Assembly: GCF_001039355.2 (NCBI RefSeq)
Contig: NW_019775691.1
Location: 709,325-773,324 of the forward strand
DNA: 64,000 nt
Origin: Lingula anatina
Lineage: Eukaryota; Brachiopoda; Lingulata; Lingulida; Lingulidae
Direction of reading: 5' to 3'
The notes beneath the pieces were generated by a model. The model ran no database searches, was not told the origin of the DNA, and was given only the letters and a program-made list of their open reading frames with translations. Both the position numbers and the translations under genes were made by a program. Below, piece by piece: positions 63,216 to 64,000 of the stretch. Within the stretch, counting starts at the first letter, position 1. Each line of letters starts with the position of its first letter.

Positions 63216-64000
63216 TCTTCATCTCAATCAAAACTTCAAAATCAAATACTGGCAGCTTTACATCCATAGAATGACAAACAATATCAACAGTGTTCTGCAG
63301 ACCTTAATCTCCCACTTACGATAGCACGCATTTCCAGAGCTGTTCCTGGCGAACCCAGGGTCGCATCCACAAGAGCCCGTCCCCGAGGACCACTGCCCTG
63401 TGCTGTAACACACCCTCTCCAGGGACCCAACAGGTGAGGAGTTCGGCGCGCACTGACCCGTTACCACAGTGTCTGATGGAAACGAAGCCGGGAAGGATAT
63501 CAACCCATTTTGTAGAGCAATACATTTGAAGTAATGTACTTCAATGGTCACGCCCTGTATGTGGGCGCCTTCGTCTTTCAACGCTACGTAAAACCCTGCG
63601 GACCCGGCGGTGATGTTAAAGGTTGTATCTTTACTATCTGGGTTGCCGGGGTCATTCAAATCGACTTGACCTCGTTCTGTGAAACTATTCACAAAAGCTG
63701 CGTCTATTGTTTGTCCACTGGTTGACACTTTGGAGTACAACTTAAAGGACTGTTTGCACTGGTCAACAGTGTATATGGTGTAGTCACATTGGTACAGTAT
63801 AAAACTCATTCTCACCCGCACGGAGGTGACCAGTGGATCTACAGATATGAATGGAGAGACCACCCAATTGTTTTGGTTTCCTGCGAAATTTCGCACGTCA
63901 AAAGCTTTTAGGACATTGTTTTTTGTCCACTGTGTCTGAGGGTCACTGTTGTCATCCCCATCTAACTGTAGCATCGTCCAGTTGTCAAATGTATCAGTAC
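52235..64000 (-). CDS. Eph-type ligand-binding domain + three EGF + TM receptor without kinase (5' end outside window)
   Basis: Exons from the right: 64000(open)-63320, 63073-62954, 62241-62128, 61495-61382, 60516-60451, 53818-53635 and 52349-52235. The first encodes most of an Eph receptor-type ligand-binding jelly roll (NNW..SPFI, VRVRMSF, CKQSFKLY, GFYVALKDEGA, IEVHYFKC) and then a Cys-rich segment with W-S-S-G-T-G-S-C-x-C, as after the Eph domain. The next three exons are one EGF-like domain each, all with phase-1 borders. Then come a 22-residue Thr-rich exon and an exon with more Thr and a membrane segment (GLGVGAGVILLGLAGLGIY). The last exon holds a polar tail of about 40 residues ending in TAA-type stop. 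To keep frame with it, the membrane exon must use the donor at 53634 (phase 2), not the earlier one at 53641. No kinase, SAM or PDZ-ligand region follows. The EGF and Thr exons recur at 58897-58784 and 57921-57856. Confidence 0.78.
54512..54778. mobile_element. Foldback MITE-like element in the last long intron
   Basis: Left acattcccataaagtcatcg and right gatgagtttataggaatgc pair, as do gtactagctggatc and gacccagctagtat. It is a diverged member of the GCATTCC family. Confidence 0.75.
56240..56306. mobile_element. Fragment of the CAGGCCCGTAGCCAG element
   Basis: Only the right end remains: ctttgaaattgctggctaca followed by ggcctg. Confidence 0.6.
56683..61840. repeat. About 2.6-kb near-identical direct duplication joined at N 59252
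   Basis: 56683-59251 and 59253 to about 61840 are collinear, including the EGF exon (58784-58897 and 61382-61495) and the Thr-rich exon (57856-57921 and 60451-60516). The right block begins catgtatcacttttcaaata, found at 56683. The left block ends in ctgacctcctg, found within the minisatellite at about 61835. This is again the layout of two unmerged contig ends. Confidence 0.85.
57856..58897 (-). CDS. Second copy of one EGF exon and the Thr-rich exon
   Basis: EGF exon 58897-58784 (114 nt) and Thr-rich exon 57921-57856 (66 nt) duplicate 61495-61382 and 60516-60451. Phases are the same (1), so a transcript could include both sets and gain a fourth EGF module and a second stalk. The block lies left of the single N at 59252, so it is more likely the same exons on another contig or haplotype. 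Confidence 0.7.
61790..62147 (-). repeat. 51-bp minisatellite copying an EGF exon end and its splice donor
   Basis: Seven units spaced 51 bases apart, each holding ccagtagaagtggtac (61796, 61847, 61898, 61949, 62000, 62051, 62102). On the minus strand each unit reads the last codons of the EGF exon ending at 62128, including the donor aata|gtaagt, then a short piece of intron, then again the exon end. The unit is 17 codons long and open in the exon frame (CQNSKYCTTSTGYRGSE). The donor may thus be used at any of several places, or the array may be translated. Confidence 0.85.
62262..62356. repeat. (AAT)n microsatellite, interrupted
   Basis: Two AAT tracts are separated by aaaatgacgatgacgacaac. 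They lie in the intron just beyond the acceptor of the EGF exon at 62128-62241. Confidence 0.9.
63150..63213. repeat. (GA)n microsatellite with an N gap (63161-63183)
   Basis: A GA tract interrupted by 23 N bases, an unresolved gap in the intron between the Eph-domain exon and the first EGF exon. Confidence 0.95.

Overview
The window is eukaryotic: genes are split by GT-AG introns, intergenic DNA is AT-rich, and it is full of microsatellites and foldback mini-transposons. The proteins (an MS4A-like tetraspan, CUB/LDLa receptors, an Eph-type ligand-binding domain joined to EGF repeats, a DUF1647-like type II membrane protein, a cyclase-family hydrolase) point to a bilaterian animal, most likely a marine invertebrate such as a lophotrochozoan or a cephalochordate. 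I cannot name the species. No bacterial, viral, rRNA or tRNA gene was seen. Exons were joined by hand from splice sites and reading phase, and every complete model sums to a multiple of three unless stated.

Layout: (1) 1749-4807, minus: a six-exon MS4A-like four-pass membrane protein. DNA beyond both of its ends is a diverged direct repeat, suggesting a tandem gene array. (2) 8012-10361 and 13011-15345, minus: two near-identical copies of a secreted, probably GPI-anchored protein with two cyclase-family domains, the first lacking the metal ligands; the second copy has a 2-base frameshift. (3) 23025-26428 and 30955-34323, plus: two diverged tandem paralogues of a CUB-LDLa-transmembrane protein with PPxY motifs in the cytoplasmic tail. 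(4) 36061-38427, minus: a small secreted Cys-patterned protein with a His-rich tail. (5) 42750-45123, plus: a DUF1647-like type II membrane protein, with its last two exons repeated at 47544-48525. (6) 52235-64000, minus, 5' end outside the window: an Eph receptor-type ligand-binding domain followed by three EGF-like domains, a Thr-rich stalk, one membrane segment and a short tail without a kinase.

Four isolated single N bases (7000, 11964, 47007, 59252) each lie exactly where the end of one sequence block repeats the start of the next. The near-identical duplications in (2), (5) and (6) are therefore probably unmerged contig ends or alternative haplotypes, not real gene copies. The CUB-LDLa pair has no such joint, is more diverged, and looks like a true duplication.

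The best candidates for something undescribed are the kinase-less Eph-EGF receptor, a 51-bp minisatellite inside it that copies a splice donor in frame about seven times, and the cyclase fusion in which one half has lost its metal site.
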